64,000 nt of DNA from contig NZ_CP007440.1 of the NCBI RefSeq assembly GCF_001579845.1, positions 3,308,029 to 3,372,028 on the forward strand, written 5' to 3'. This document shows, piece by piece, positions 1 through 8,568 of this stretch. The stretch comes from Rhodoplanes sp. Z2-YC6860 (GTDB lineage: Bacteria > Pseudomonadota > Alphaproteobacteria > Rhizobiales > Xanthobacteraceae). A program made the translations under genes and the position numbers. The stretch's first letter is position 1; the number at the start of each line of letters is the position of its first letter. The notes below the pieces were generated by a model, which was not told where the DNA came from, searched no databases, and worked only from the letters and a program-made list of their open reading frames with translations.

Positions 1-404
1 AGACCGAGCAGGAATTCATCGAACGCGCGGTGGAGTTCGGCAACGATCCGTCAAAGCTTGCGCCGATCAAAGCGAAGCTGATCGCGGGCCGCGACACGTG
101 TCTCCTGTTCGACACGCCCAATCTGGTGCGGCATCTCGAGGATCTCTACCGGCAGATGTGGGCCGACCTGATCCGTGGCGCGATTCCCATGCCGGACATG
201 CGCAACCTCGACGTCTATCACGAGATCGGACTCGGTCTCGACATCGAGAATATCGAGGTACTCGATGATGACGCCTACATCGCTCTCTATCGGGAAAAGC
301 TTGCCGAATGGAATGAGGTCTATCCGGTCATGCCGGACAGCCGTTTGTGGCGCGATGGTGCGCCCCGCATCGAGGCGCTGGGCGACAAGCGGGCTGTTGC
401 CTGA
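1..404 (+). CDS. C-terminal fragment of O-GlcNAc-transferase-like (SPINDLY-type) protein, cut by window edge
   Basis: The reading frame is open from base 3, so the gene starts before the window; the GTG at base 30 is only an internal candidate. About 133 residues are visible, ending in TGA. The segment with GRDTCLLFDT, a helix with HLEDLYRQMW and the late MPDSRLWRDG resembles the C-terminal end of bacterial TPR-linked GT41 proteins, which transfer N-acetylglucosamine or a related sugar to proteins. The TPR and catalytic regions would lie upstream and cannot be seen. The family call rests on this tail only; another glycosyltransferase tail is possible. Confidence 0.55.
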   Translation, partial: TEQEFIERAVEFGNDPSKLAPIKAKLIAGRDTCLLFDTPNLVRHLEDLYRQMWADLIRGAIPMPDMRNLDVYHEIGLGLDIENIEVLDDDAYIALYREKLAEWNEVYPVMPDSRLWRDGAPRIEALGDKRAVA

Positions 405-466
405 CGAACGGTGCTCTGGAAAGTCACCGTTTGGCCGTGCACAATCGGACTGTGGTTGGACGATCG

Positions 467-886
467 ATGAATTTGTCATCCGGAATCCGTGCGTGTCTGC
501 TCGGCGTCGCGCTGGCGATCGGGCTTGCCGGCTGCAATGCCGAGTGGCAGCGAAACCGCGATCTGGCCACACGCCAGAACACGACGCCGCCGATCAGCTA
601 TCGCAGCGATATCATCGCGTTCATGCACACCTACTTGAACGATCCATCGCAGATCCGCGACGCCGCGGTGTCGGAGCCGGCGCTCAAGGATTTCGATAAT
701 GCCAGCCGTTATGCTGTCTGCGTGCGCTACAACGCCCGCAAGAGCAACGGGCAGTATGCCGGTACCAAGGACAGCCTGGTGCTGTTCCGCGATGGCCGCC
801 TCGACCGCATGGTCGACAATGGCCGCGAGGCCTGCAAGGACGCGGCTTACCAGCCGTTCCCCGAGTTGGAGAAGCTGACGCGCTGA
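467..886 (+). CDS. small lipoprotein of unknown function
   Basis: A 139-residue protein that starts at the ATG at 467 rather than at the longer in-frame ORF start, because a signal peptide begins exactly there. The hydrophobic stretch ends in LAGC, a lipobox, with Cys at about residue 23, so the mature protein should be a lipid-anchored envelope protein. The rest is hydrophilic, with two further cysteines (CVRY and EACKD) that could form a disulfide. No family was recognised. It lies about 60 bases after the glycosyltransferase-like gene and faces a secreted-protein gene across two hairpin repeats. Confidence 0.7.
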   Translation: MNLSSGIRACLLGVALAIGLAGCNAEWQRNRDLATRQNTTPPISYRSDIIAFMHTYLNDPSQIRDAAVSEPALKDFDNASRYAVCVRYNARKSNGQYAGTKDSLVLFRDGRLDRMVDNGREACKDAAYQPFPELEKLTR

Positions 887-899
887 CCTGGGTTGGCTA

Positions 900-929
900 G
901 GATCTGTTCAACTCCGTTGAATCAGATCC
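900..929. repeat. imperfect palindrome (hairpin)
   Basis: GGATCTGTTCAAC at 900-912 pairs with GTTGAATCAGATCC at 916-929, with one bulged base and a three-base loop. It sits just after the lipoprotein stop and is followed immediately by a second hairpin. Paired hairpins of this look are frequent between genes in Hyphomicrobiales; it may also stop transcription from both sides. Confidence 0.6.
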
Positions 930-937
930 GCGTTGTT

Positions 938-986
938 GGGCATGATCTTTTCCGAAAACCGCTTCACACTTTTCGGGATCATGCCC
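938..986. repeat. long intergenic palindrome of the Hyphomicrobiales dispersed type
   Basis: GGGCATGATC at 938-947 is the exact reverse complement of GATCATGCCC at 977-986, and the inner CCGAAAA and TTTTCGG also pair, giving a stem of about 17 base pairs with a loop of about 11. The pattern CATGATCTTTTCCGAAAA ... TTTTCGGGATCATG is one I know as a widely dispersed intergenic repeat in this order. It lies between two convergent genes and touches the stop codon of the minus-strand one. Confidence 0.7.
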
Positions 987-1660
987 TAGCTGAACAGCTG
1001 CTTGATCATCGCCATGAGCGCGACGTAGCCGTCGCCGATCACAGACCAGAACCGGCCCATCCAGGTGTCGTCGCGGAACGCGGTGCTATTGGTGGTGTCA
1101 GGAGCCGGTGCCGGCGCGCTGCTCGGCTTGTATTGCTCGGTGCGAAACTCGTTGGCGTCAGCCCATTTGGCGCGGTCGGGATTATCGTTTTCGGCTCCGG
1201 GCGCCGTTCCGTTCGTTTCGGCCGGTGGCTTATCGGATTTGCTCATCGCGAGATCGATCGCGTTGACTTCGTCTCCGGACACCACCTGCACGTCGCCTTC
1301 GGAATGCTCCGTGTCGGCGCTGGCGGCGGTCGGCAACGCAGGCTGCTGCTCGGGTGACGGCGCCACGGCATCTTCCGAAGCGCGAGTCGCCGTCTTCACC
1401 GGATGCCGGTGCTTGGTCGCGGTTTTCTTGGCGGACGCTGTCGCGGCGGGTGCGGCAGCCTTGGCGGTCCCGGCCTTGCCGGAGCCGTTCACGAAATTCA
1501 TCAGATTGAGCGGCTGAGTTGAGCTGCACGATGCGCCGTTGCAGGCGCCTGCGGATTGCGCGGTGACGTCGAGCGCAGCCAGCAGTCCGAGGACCAGGGC
1601 GACACAGGAGACGATGGCGCGAAACATCATGATACGCATTCCCACGTTATGGGATGGCAT
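986..1660 (-). CDS. secreted Ala/Pro-rich protein of unknown function
   Basis: About 224 residues. The ATG at 1660 is preferred because a GGGGGCG stretch precedes it closely; the ATG at 1639 is an alternative that leaves the same signal peptide. After the hydrophobic segment (SCVALVLGLLAALDVTA) comes a Cys-containing patch (CNGASC), then a long low-complexity region rich in Ala, Lys, Pro and Asp, and a short C-terminal hydrophobic helix (GDGYVALMAMIKQLF). This suggests an exported protein, possibly attached to the membrane at its C terminus. No known family was seen. It is convergent with the lipoprotein gene. Confidence 0.6.
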   Translation of the reverse strand: MPSHNVGMRIMMFRAIVSCVALVLGLLAALDVTAQSAGACNGASCSSTQPLNLMNFVNGSGKAGTAKAAAPAATASAKKTATKHRHPVKTATRASEDAVAPSPEQQPALPTAASADTEHSEGDVQVVSGDEVNAIDLAMSKSDKPPAETNGTAPGAENDNPDRAKWADANEFRTEQYKPSSAPAPAPDTTNSTAFRDDTWMGRFWSVIGDGYVALMAMIKQLFS

Positions 1661-1873
1661 ATCGCCCCCGCGGGATGACCCGAGCTGGGCGCAATTGCGG
1701 AAATCCCCGCCCAAACCGTGACCGGATTGGGGGATGTGGGAAGGTGGTTTATCCCCTGTGGAACAAGTCGCAGGCAAAGCCGGGAATATGGCCGTTTGTG
1801 ATTGAAGTTGCTGGCTGATTCATGCTTGTTGGAGGTTCCGGGAACACTGGGTTCCCGGCTGTCCCGTCTGCCG

Positions 1874-3928
1874 ATGACCCTGGCTGCGCTGCAAATTCCG
1901 GCCCTATTACCGGCTTTCACCGGACTATGGTGTGTTGCCGCGCTGCTGGTGACCGCAGCCCTGGGGGTCCTGATTGGCGGGCGGTCTTGGAGCTTCGCGC
2001 CGATTTATGGCGCTTGCCTCCTGATCAGCCTGGTCGGCTTCGCCGCAGCCTTCTCCCATCTGTGGCTCGGAGCAGCGCCCGAAACAGTAAGTCTGCCGAT
2101 CGGGCTGCCCGGCGTCGGCAGCCGATTCCGCCTGGATTCGCTTGCCGCCTTTTTTCTGCTGGTCGTCAATCTCGGCGGGGGCCTCGCAAGTCTCTATGCG
2201 CTCGGCTACGGCCGGCATGAGACGTCGCCGCTGCGGGTGCTGCCATTCTATCCGGCCTATCTCGCCGGCATGAATATGGTCGCGCTCGCTGACGATGCGG
2301 TTTCGTTCCTGATCGCCTGGGAGTTCATGTCGCTGTCGTCCTGGGCGCTTGTGGTGTCGAACCATCGTGCGCCGGAGAACGTTCGCGCCGGCTTTGTGTA
2401 TCTGCTGATGGCGAGCATCGGCACGTTGACGCTGGTGCTGGCCTTCGGCGTGCTGGCCGGCGTCACGGGTGACTACAGTTTTGCTGCCATGCGCGCGCAT
2501 CATCTTGACGCCTTCGCGGCAGGTCTCGTGTTCTTGCTGGCGTTGCTCGGGGCCGGCTCAAAGGCCGGTCTCGTGCCGCTGCATATCTGGCTGCCGCTCG
2601 CGCATCCGGCCGCACCGAGCCACGTCTCCGCGCTGATGAGCGGTGTGATGACCAAGATCGCGATCTATGGCTTCATCCGCATCGCGTTTGATCTCGCGGG
2701 CACACCCGCCTGGTGGTGGGGGCTAATCGTGCTCGCCATTGGCGGCGCCACCGCTGTGCTTGGCGTGCTTTATGCGGTGATGCAGCAGGACGTGAAGCGG
2801 CTGCTGGCATATTCGACCGTCGAGAATGTCGGCATTGTGTTCATCGGGCTCGGGCTCGGCCTGGCATTTCGGGCCAGCGATATGCCGGTGCTGTCGGCGC
2901 TTGGCGTCACGGCCGCGCTGCTGCACGTGTTCAACCATTCGCTGTTCAAGAGTCTGTTGTTCTTCGGCGCGGGCGCCCTCGTCGAGGCGACCGGCGAGCG
3001 CAACATGGAAAAGCTCGGAGGTCTGATTCACCGCCTGCCGCGCACCGCGGTTGTGTTCCTGGTCGGCTGCGTCGCGACTGCGGGCCTGCCGCCTCTCAAC
3101 GGCTTCGTTTCGGAATGGCTGACCTTCCAGGCCATTCTGGTCGGGCCCGAACTGCCACAATGGGGTCTGCGTTTCATCGTTCCCGCGGTCGGCGCCATGC
3201 TCGCGCTCGCGGCAGCGGTCGCCGCCGCCTGTTTCGTCAAGGCCTATGGCATCGTTTTCCTTGGCCGGCCACGCAGCCCTGCGGCCGGCGCGGCGCACGA
3301 AACCGATGCGTTCTCGCTCGCCGCGATGTTTATCCTCGCCGGACTTTGCTTCCTGGCGGGCGTGCTGCCGGGGCCGGTCATCGATTTCATCGCGCCGGTG
3401 GTGCAGGGGCTCGCGGGCGAGAGTCTGCCTGTGCAACTCGGACAGGCCTGGATGCAGAATTGGGCCTCACTGGTCCCGATTGCTTCCGGCCGCAGCTCCT
3501 ACAACGGGCTCCTGATTTTCGGCTTCCTCGCGGCATCTGGCGTGCTCACTGCGCTCGCAGTGCATCGCTTTGCGACTCGGGTCACCCGCCGGAGCGACAT
3601 CTGGGACTGCGGCTATCCGGACCCGACGCCGGCTGCGCAATACAGCAGCTCGAGTTTTGCCATGCCGATCCGCCGGGTGTTCGGCGTGACCGTGTTCCAG
3701 GTGCGAGAGACGGTCGACATGCCGCGGCCGGGCGAGACACGGCCCGGGCATTTCCGGGTGAGGGTGATCGATCCGGCCTGGCACTGGCTCTACGGGCCCG
3801 TGGTGCGCACGGTCGGGCGTGTCTCGGCCGCGCTGAACGGGCTGCAGTTCCTTTCGATCCGCCGTTATCTCAGCCTGGTGTTCGTGACGCTTGTGCTGCT
3901 TCTGATGGTGGTCGCGGCATGGCGATAG
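1874..3928 (+). CDS. hyfB: hydrogenase-4-type membrane subunit B (NuoL/Mrp antiporter family)
   Basis: A 684-residue, almost wholly hydrophobic protein with about 16 membrane segments. It belongs to the proton-conducting antiporter family shared by complex I NuoL/M/N and HyfB. The core motifs LIAWEFMSLSSW, KAGLVPLHIWLPLAHPAAPS and the lysine-bearing LFKSLLFFGAGA are intact. After the pump domain the HyfB-type tail follows (SDIWDCGYP ... RPGHFRVRVIDP) with a last transmembrane helix. ATG 1874 was chosen because the hydrophobic N terminus begins there; TTG 1802 would add a polar leader. It is the first gene of a six-gene operon and overlaps hyfC by 10 bases. Its role is inferred as proton translocation driven by the peripheral arm. 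Confidence 0.88.
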   Translation: MTLAALQIPALLPAFTGLWCVAALLVTAALGVLIGGRSWSFAPIYGACLLISLVGFAAAFSHLWLGAAPETVSLPIGLPGVGSRFRLDSLAAFFLLVVNLGGGLASLYALGYGRHETSPLRVLPFYPAYLAGMNMVALADDAVSFLIAWEFMSLSSWALVVSNHRAPENVRAGFVYLLMASIGTLTLVLAFGVLAGVTGDYSFAAMRAHHLDAFAAGLVFLLALLGAGSKAGLVPLHIWLPLAHPAAPSHVSALMSGVMTKIAIYGFIRIAFDLAGTPAWWWGLIVLAIGGATAVLGVLYAVMQQDVKRLLAYSTVENVGIVFIGLGLGLAFRASDMPVLSALGVTAALLHVFNHSLFKSLLFFGAGALVEATGERNMEKLGGLIHRLPRTAVVFLVGCVATAGLPPLNGFVSEWLTFQAILVGPELPQWGLRFIVPAVGAMLALAAAVAAACFVKAYGIVFLGRPRSPAAGAAHETDAFSLAAMFILAGLCFLAGVLPGPVIDFIAPVVQGLAGESLPVQLGQAWMQNWASLVPIASGRSSYNGLLIFGFLAASGVLTALAVHRFATRVTRRSDIWDCGYPDPTPAAQYSSSSFAMPIRRVFGVTVFQVRETVDMPRPGETRPGHFRVRVIDPAWHWLYGPVVRTVGRVSAALNGLQFLSIRRYLSLVFVTLVLLLMVVAAWR

Positions 3929-4875
3929 TGCTCGAACTCGCAGCGCAGGCGCTGCAGATGCTGTTGGTGCTGGCCTTGGCTCCGCTGATGCTCGGCATCA
4001 CCCGCAAGATCAAGGCACGGCTTCTGCGCCGGGTGGGGCCGCCGACCTGGCAGCCTTATCTCGACATCTGGAAGCTTCTGCACAAGGAGGCTGTGCTGGC
4101 GCACAACGCTTCCTGGCTTTATCGCACGGCGCCTTATTTCTTGTTCGCCACCACCTGGGTCGCGGCGGCGCTGGTGCCGACCTATGCGACCAACCTGATG
4201 TTCTCCTGGAGCGCCGATCTGATTGCGATCGTGGCGCTGCTCGCCACCGGCCGCTTTGCGCTGGCGCTCGCCGGGATGGATGTCGGCACGGCTTTCGGTG
4301 GGATCGGCTCCTCCCGCGAGATGATGATCGCTTCGCTCGCCGAGCCCGCGATGCTGCTCGTGGTGTTCAGCGTCGCGTTGATCGCCGGCACCACGCAACT
4401 TTCCAGCATGGCGGCGCTTTTCATCCATGGCAGCGTGGGCCTTCGCGTGTCGCTCGGGCTCGCAATGTTCGCCTTCATCTTTGTGGCGATCGCGGAGAAT
4501 GCCCGCATTCCGGTCGACAATCCGGCGACCCATCTCGAACTCACCATGGTGCATGAGGCCATGGTGTTGGAGTATTCCGGCCGCCATCTGGCGATGATCG
4601 AGGCCGCGGCGGGGCTGAAGCTGCTTTTCTATTTTTCGCTGCTGGCCTGCCTGTTCGTGCCGTTCGGCATGGTCACCGGCGACAAGAACACCGACGCGGT
4701 GCTGATCGGGCTGATGACCTATCTCGGCAAGATCGTGCTGCTGGCCGTGCTGCTGCCGATCGGCGAGACCTCGGTCGCGAAAATGCGGGTGTTCCGCTAC
4801 CCGATCTTCCTCGGCAGCGCCTTCGCGGCGAGTGCGCTCGCCGTGTTCCTGCTGTTCGTGTCGCGGAGCTTCTGA
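3919..4875 (+). CDS. hyfC: hydrogenase-4-type membrane subunit C (NuoH-like)
   Basis: A 318-residue membrane protein, matching the usual HyfC/HycD length of about 315. Complex-I NuoH-like marks are present: RRVGPPTWQPYLDIWKL near the N terminus, FGGIGSSREMM in the middle, and the acidic stretch ENARIPVDNPATHLELTMVHEAMVLEYSG. In the family this subunit docks the peripheral arm to the membrane and couples electron transfer to proton pumping. The start codon lies inside the end of hyfB, and the stop TGA shares its last base with the hyfE ATG, so translation is probably coupled. Confidence 0.88.
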   Translation: MAIVLELAAQALQMLLVLALAPLMLGITRKIKARLLRRVGPPTWQPYLDIWKLLHKEAVLAHNASWLYRTAPYFLFATTWVAAALVPTYATNLMFSWSADLIAIVALLATGRFALALAGMDVGTAFGGIGSSREMMIASLAEPAMLLVVFSVALIAGTTQLSSMAALFIHGSVGLRVSLGLAMFAFIFVAIAENARIPVDNPATHLELTMVHEAMVLEYSGRHLAMIEAAAGLKLLFYFSLLACLFVPFGMVTGDKNTDAVLIGLMTYLGKIVLLAVLLPIGETSVAKMRVFRYPIFLGSAFAASALAVFLLFVSRSF

Positions 4876-5546
4876 TGCACAACATCGGCTTCGACGTTGC
4901 GCATCTCCTGGCTGGCTCCATGCTCTGCCTGAGCTTTGTGCTGCTTTACCAGGACCGCATGACTGCGGTGCTCAATGTGTTCGCGCTGCAGGCCATCGCG
5001 CTTTCACTGTCGGTCGCCTGGCAGGCCTATATCCAGGAGGCCCCGCATCTCCTGATCACCGCCGTCATCGCGGTTGTCATGAAGGGCTTTGTCATTCCGG
5101 CGGCGCTGCACCGGATCGTGCGCCGGCTCGGCATTCATCGCGAGATCGAGAAGGTGATCGCTGCAGGTCCCGTGATGCTCATCGGCCTGGGCCTTGTCGC
5201 GTTGTCGATCCTGCTGGTGCTGCCGGTCGGGCAGAGCGTGAGCCTTCTCGCGCGCGAGGATCTGGCGTTTGCGCTGGCCGTCATTCTCCTGGGCCTCCTG
5301 ATGATGATCACCCGCTACAATGCGGTGACGCAGATCGTTGGCTTCATGTCACTGGAGAATGGACTGGTGCTGGCCGCGACCGGCGCCAAGGGCATGCCCC
5401 TTGTGGTTGAAATCTCGGTGGCGTTCTCGGTGTTGATCGCTTTCATCGTGTTCGGGATCTTCGTGTTCCGCATTCGCGAGCGTTTCGACACCGTGGACGT
5501 CGGTGCGCTTGATCAGTTCCGCGGCGAGCGGAGGGATCAGACATGA
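4875..5546 (+). CDS. hyfE: hydrogenase-4-type membrane subunit E (NuoK-like)
   Basis: A 223-residue protein with about seven membrane segments, the expected size for HyfE. Segments around TAVLNVFALQAIALSLSVAW and ITRYNAVTQIVGFMSLENGL carry the buried acidic residue typical of NuoK-like subunits. The charged cytoplasmic tail (RIRERFDTVDVGALDQFRG) is usual in HyfE. It starts on the last base of the hyfC stop and its own stop overlaps the hyfF start (ATGA). It is inferred to be part of the antiporter-like membrane arm. Confidence 0.87.
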   Translation: MHNIGFDVAHLLAGSMLCLSFVLLYQDRMTAVLNVFALQAIALSLSVAWQAYIQEAPHLLITAVIAVVMKGFVIPAALHRIVRRLGIHREIEKVIAAGPVMLIGLGLVALSILLVLPVGQSVSLLAREDLAFALAVILLGLLMMITRYNAVTQIVGFMSLENGLVLAATGAKGMPLVVEISVAFSVLIAFIVFGIFVFRIRERFDTVDVGALDQFRGERRDQT

Positions 5547-7042
5547 TCCCGTCCATCCCGCTGGCGTCCGCTGCCGCAGCCATAGCTGAGTTCTGGGCCG
5601 GACTGCCGGTCACGCCGCTGCAGGCGGTGCTGATCATTCCGGCGATGGCCGTCGTCCTGCTGGCGCTCATTCCTGCTTATCGTCTGGGCGCCTTGCTCAA
5701 CGTACTGGCGTCGGGATTGACGTTCTTCGCCGGCGCTTCGCTCCTGCTCGATCCGCGCTACCGCACCGACATTCTCATCGTCGACGATTTCAACATCTAT
5801 CTCGTCATCCTCACCACGTTCGTCGCCTTCACCACCTCGATCTTCAGCGCGAGCTATATCGGTCACGAGCTCGAGACCGGCCGGCTGACACCGCGTTTCC
5901 TGCGCTATTACCACGCACTTTATCAAGCCATGACCGGCGCCATGAACGTGGCGCTGGTTGCCAACAATGTCGGGCTGCTCTGGGTCGGCGTCGAGGTCGC
6001 GACCCTCACCACCGTGATGATGGTCGGCATCTACCGCACGCCGGAGGCTGTCGAGGCGGCATGGAAATACTTCATCCTCGGTTCTGTCGGCATCGCGCTT
6101 GCGTTCTTCGGCACCATCCTGGTCTATCTCGTGGCCCAGGAGGTGGTGGGCGAGGGACTTCAGGCCATGGCTTGGGACACGATGCGGGCCTCGGCCTCGC
6201 GCTTCGATCCCAAACTCCTGTCGCTCGCCTTCGTTTTCCTTCTGGTTGGCTACGGCACCAAGGTCGGGCTGGCGCCGTTTCACGCCTGGCTGCCTGACGC
6301 CCATGCCGAAGGCCCGACGCCGATCTCAGCGGTGCTGTCGGGGCTCCTTCTGAATGTGGCGCTTTATGCACTCTTGCGCTTCAAAATGATCCTTGCGGCC
6401 AACGCAGCGACCATCAATGTCGGTCTGATCCTGATCGCGCTCGGCCTCATCAGCCTGATCTTTGCCGGCTTCATGCTCTACCGTCGCCGCGATATCAAAC
6501 GGCTGTTTGCGTACTCCTCGATCGAGCACATGGGCGTGATCACCTTCGCCTTTGGCATGGGTGGACCGCTTGCGAATTTCGCAGGCCTTCTGCACATGAC
6601 CATGCACTCGCTGACAAAATCAGCGATCTTTTTCGCCGTGGGCCATATCGCCCAGGTCAAGGGCACGCAGCGCATCGCCGACATCAAGGGCTTGTCGGCA
6701 AGCCATCCGGTGCTGGCGGTTGGCCTGGCGCTCGGCGTGATCGCAATCGCAGGCCTTCCGCCGTTCGGCGTGTTCACATCCGAATTCATGCTGCTGTCCT
6801 CGACCTTCGCGCGGCAGCCGTGGCTTGCCGTCGCCCTGGTGTTCGGCCTGGTGGTCGCCTTCGGCGCTCTCATCTTGCGTCTGTCGGATGTGATGTTCGG
6901 CGAAGCGAGCGGCCCGCCCGGCAAGATCAAGGCGACCTACGCGCCGCTGTTCCTGCATCTGGCGCTGGTGCTGGCCGCCGGTCTTTGGTTGCCCGAGCCG
7001 GTGGTGCGCTGGTTTCGCGCCGTCGCGACGCAGTTGGGATGA
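5543..7042 (+). CDS. hyfF: hydrogenase-4-type membrane subunit F (NuoM/N antiporter family)
   Basis: A 499-residue member of the proton-antiporter family with about 14 membrane segments. The signatures GLLWVGVEVATLTT (conserved Glu), KVGLAPFHAWLPDAHAEGPTPISA and SLTKSAIFFAVGHIAQ (conserved Lys) are intact. HyfF is slightly longer in E. coli (526), so this is a normal family member. The start overlaps the hyfE stop by four bases (ATGA), and its own end overlaps hyfG the same way. With hyfB it gives the complex two antiporter-like subunits. Confidence 0.88.
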   Translation: MIPSIPLASAAAAIAEFWAGLPVTPLQAVLIIPAMAVVLLALIPAYRLGALLNVLASGLTFFAGASLLLDPRYRTDILIVDDFNIYLVILTTFVAFTTSIFSASYIGHELETGRLTPRFLRYYHALYQAMTGAMNVALVANNVGLLWVGVEVATLTTVMMVGIYRTPEAVEAAWKYFILGSVGIALAFFGTILVYLVAQEVVGEGLQAMAWDTMRASASRFDPKLLSLAFVFLLVGYGTKVGLAPFHAWLPDAHAEGPTPISAVLSGLLLNVALYALLRFKMILAANAATINVGLILIALGLISLIFAGFMLYRRRDIKRLFAYSSIEHMGVITFAFGMGGPLANFAGLLHMTMHSLTKSAIFFAVGHIAQVKGTQRIADIKGLSASHPVLAVGLALGVIAIAGLPPFGVFTSEFMLLSSTFARQPWLAVALVFGLVVAFGALILRLSDVMFGEASGPPGKIKATYAPLFLHLALVLAAGLWLPEPVVRWFRAVATQLG

Positions 7043-8568
7043 TAGCGATGACGGGCAGCGACCGCCTCGCAAACCTGCTTGCCAACCGGGCGCCGGTGGC
7101 CGGGCACAAGCCGTGGCCGCGCTACGAACTCGATCCGGATGCCTGGAGCGCGGTGGCGCAGGCGCTCGGTGACGGTGGCGGCGATTTCCTGGGTCTCTGG
7201 GGCGAAAAGGACAACGTGCATCTCGCGCTCCGCATTGCCGGAGAGCCGCGGCCCTGCGTCATTACGGTGCGCACCCGAACCTCGGACTTTCCGTCCGTCG
7301 GGCGCTTCCATCCGGCGGCGCTGCGGCCCGAGCGCGCGCTGCGCGACCTCTATGGTTTCGCGCCGCTCGGCATTCCGGATCGCAGGCCGTGGCTCGATCA
7401 CGGCGCCTGGGGGATGCGTGCACCGCTCGGCTCGCGGCCGCCTGCGGCGCGCCGCGATCCCGCGGCTTACGATTTCCTGCCGGTGCAAGGGCAGGGGTTG
7501 CATCAGGTTCCGGTCGGTCCCGTGCACGCCGGCACGATCGAGCCCGGTCATTTCCGCTTCACCGTTAACGGCGAGACCGTGGCGCGGCTGGAACAGCGGT
7601 TCGGCTATGTCCACCGTGGCGTCGACGGGCTCCTCACCGACACCGACATCGAGCCTGCGGGGCGCGTGGTCGCGCGCATCTCGGGCGATTCCACGGTGGC
7701 TTACAGCTTTGCCTATGCCCGCGCCGTGGAGGCGGCCCTCGACATCGATCCGCCGCCTCGCGCGAAAATCCTGCGCGGCGTCATGGCCGAGCTGGAGCGC
7801 CTCGCAAATCATCTCGGCGACATCGGCGCCATTTGTAACGACGCGGCGTTCTCGCTGATCCACGCCCATTGCGGCATCTTCCGCGAGCGTGTGCTCGCAG
7901 CGACCGACCGGGCCTTCAATCACCGCCTGATGATGGACCGCATCGTGCCGGGCGGCACCGAGGATGCGGCACCGGCGGCGCCGCGCGCGTTGCTGCAGAT
8001 GATTGAAGAGCTCGAAAGGCCGTTCGCCGAGATCGTCCGGCTCTATGACGACACGCCGTCCCTGCAGGACCGCACCTGCAACACCGGCTTCGTCAGCAAG
8101 GAACTGGTCGAGCGCTGGGGCGCGGGCGGCTTTGTGGGCCGCGCTTCGGGCCGAGACTTCGACACCCGCCGTGATGTGCCTTACGCGCCCTACGACGAAG
8201 CGAAATTCGAGGTGCCGGTGCTGACCTCGGGCGACGTCGATGGTCGGGTCTGGGTGCGCATCCGCGAGGTCGAGCAGAGCATCGCGCTGCTCAAACACTG
8301 GCTTGCCGATATCCCCCCCGGCGACACGCGGGTCAATCTGCCGAAGTTCGAAGGCACCCGCGAGGGCATCGCCATGGTCGAGGCGTTTCGCGGCGACGTG
8401 CTGGTCTGGGTGCGCGTGCTCGATGGCCGCATTGCGCGCTGTTACGCTCGCGACGCCTCGTGGTTCCAGTGGCCGCTGCTCGAAACCGCGATCGAGGGCA
8501 ACATCGTTGCGGACTTCCCGATCTGCAACAAGTCGTTCAACTGCTCCTACGCGGGAGCCGACCTCTGA
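7039..8568 (+). CDS. hyfG: large subunit of hydrogenase-4-like complex, NuoCD-type, lacking most NiFe ligands
   Basis: A 509-residue protein. The first 160 residues correspond to the NuoC/30-kDa part, the rest to the NuoD/NiFe-large-subunit part (GHFRFTVNGETVARLEQRFGYVHRG opens it). In active group-4 hydrogenases the first metal motif reads RVCGIC; here the aligned positions read RISGDS, so both cysteines are serine (S215 and S218). At the C terminus DPCxxC is replaced by FNCSYA, keeping one Cys (C502) and changing the other to Ala (A505). The protein also stops shortly after, with no extension that would be cleaved during metal insertion. ATG 7039 overlaps the hyfF stop (ATGA). It therefore resembles the energy-converting-hydrogenase-related (Ehr) class rather than a hydrogen-evolving enzyme. 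Confidence 0.85.
   Translation: MIAMTGSDRLANLLANRAPVAGHKPWPRYELDPDAWSAVAQALGDGGGDFLGLWGEKDNVHLALRIAGEPRPCVITVRTRTSDFPSVGRFHPAALRPERALRDLYGFAPLGIPDRRPWLDHGAWGMRAPLGSRPPAARRDPAAYDFLPVQGQGLHQVPVGPVHAGTIEPGHFRFTVNGETVARLEQRFGYVHRGVDGLLTDTDIEPAGRVVARISGDSTVAYSFAYARAVEAALDIDPPPRAKILRGVMAELERLANHLGDIGAICNDAAFSLIHAHCGIFRERVLAATDRAFNHRLMMDRIVPGGTEDAAPAAPRALLQMIEELERPFAEIVRLYDDTPSLQDRTCNTGFVSKELVERWGAGGFVGRASGRDFDTRRDVPYAPYDEAKFEVPVLTSGDVDGRVWVRIREVEQSIALLKHWLADIPPGDTRVNLPKFEGTREGIAMVEAFRGDVLVWVRVLDGRIARCYARDASWFQWPLLETAIEGNIVADFPICNKSFNCSYAGADL

Noticed and set aside
6937-8298. Long minus-strand open frame opposite hyfG
   Set aside because: It is rich in Arg, His and Gln with no domain, the normal look of an antisense shadow in GC-rich DNA; hyfG on the plus strand has clear homology throughout.
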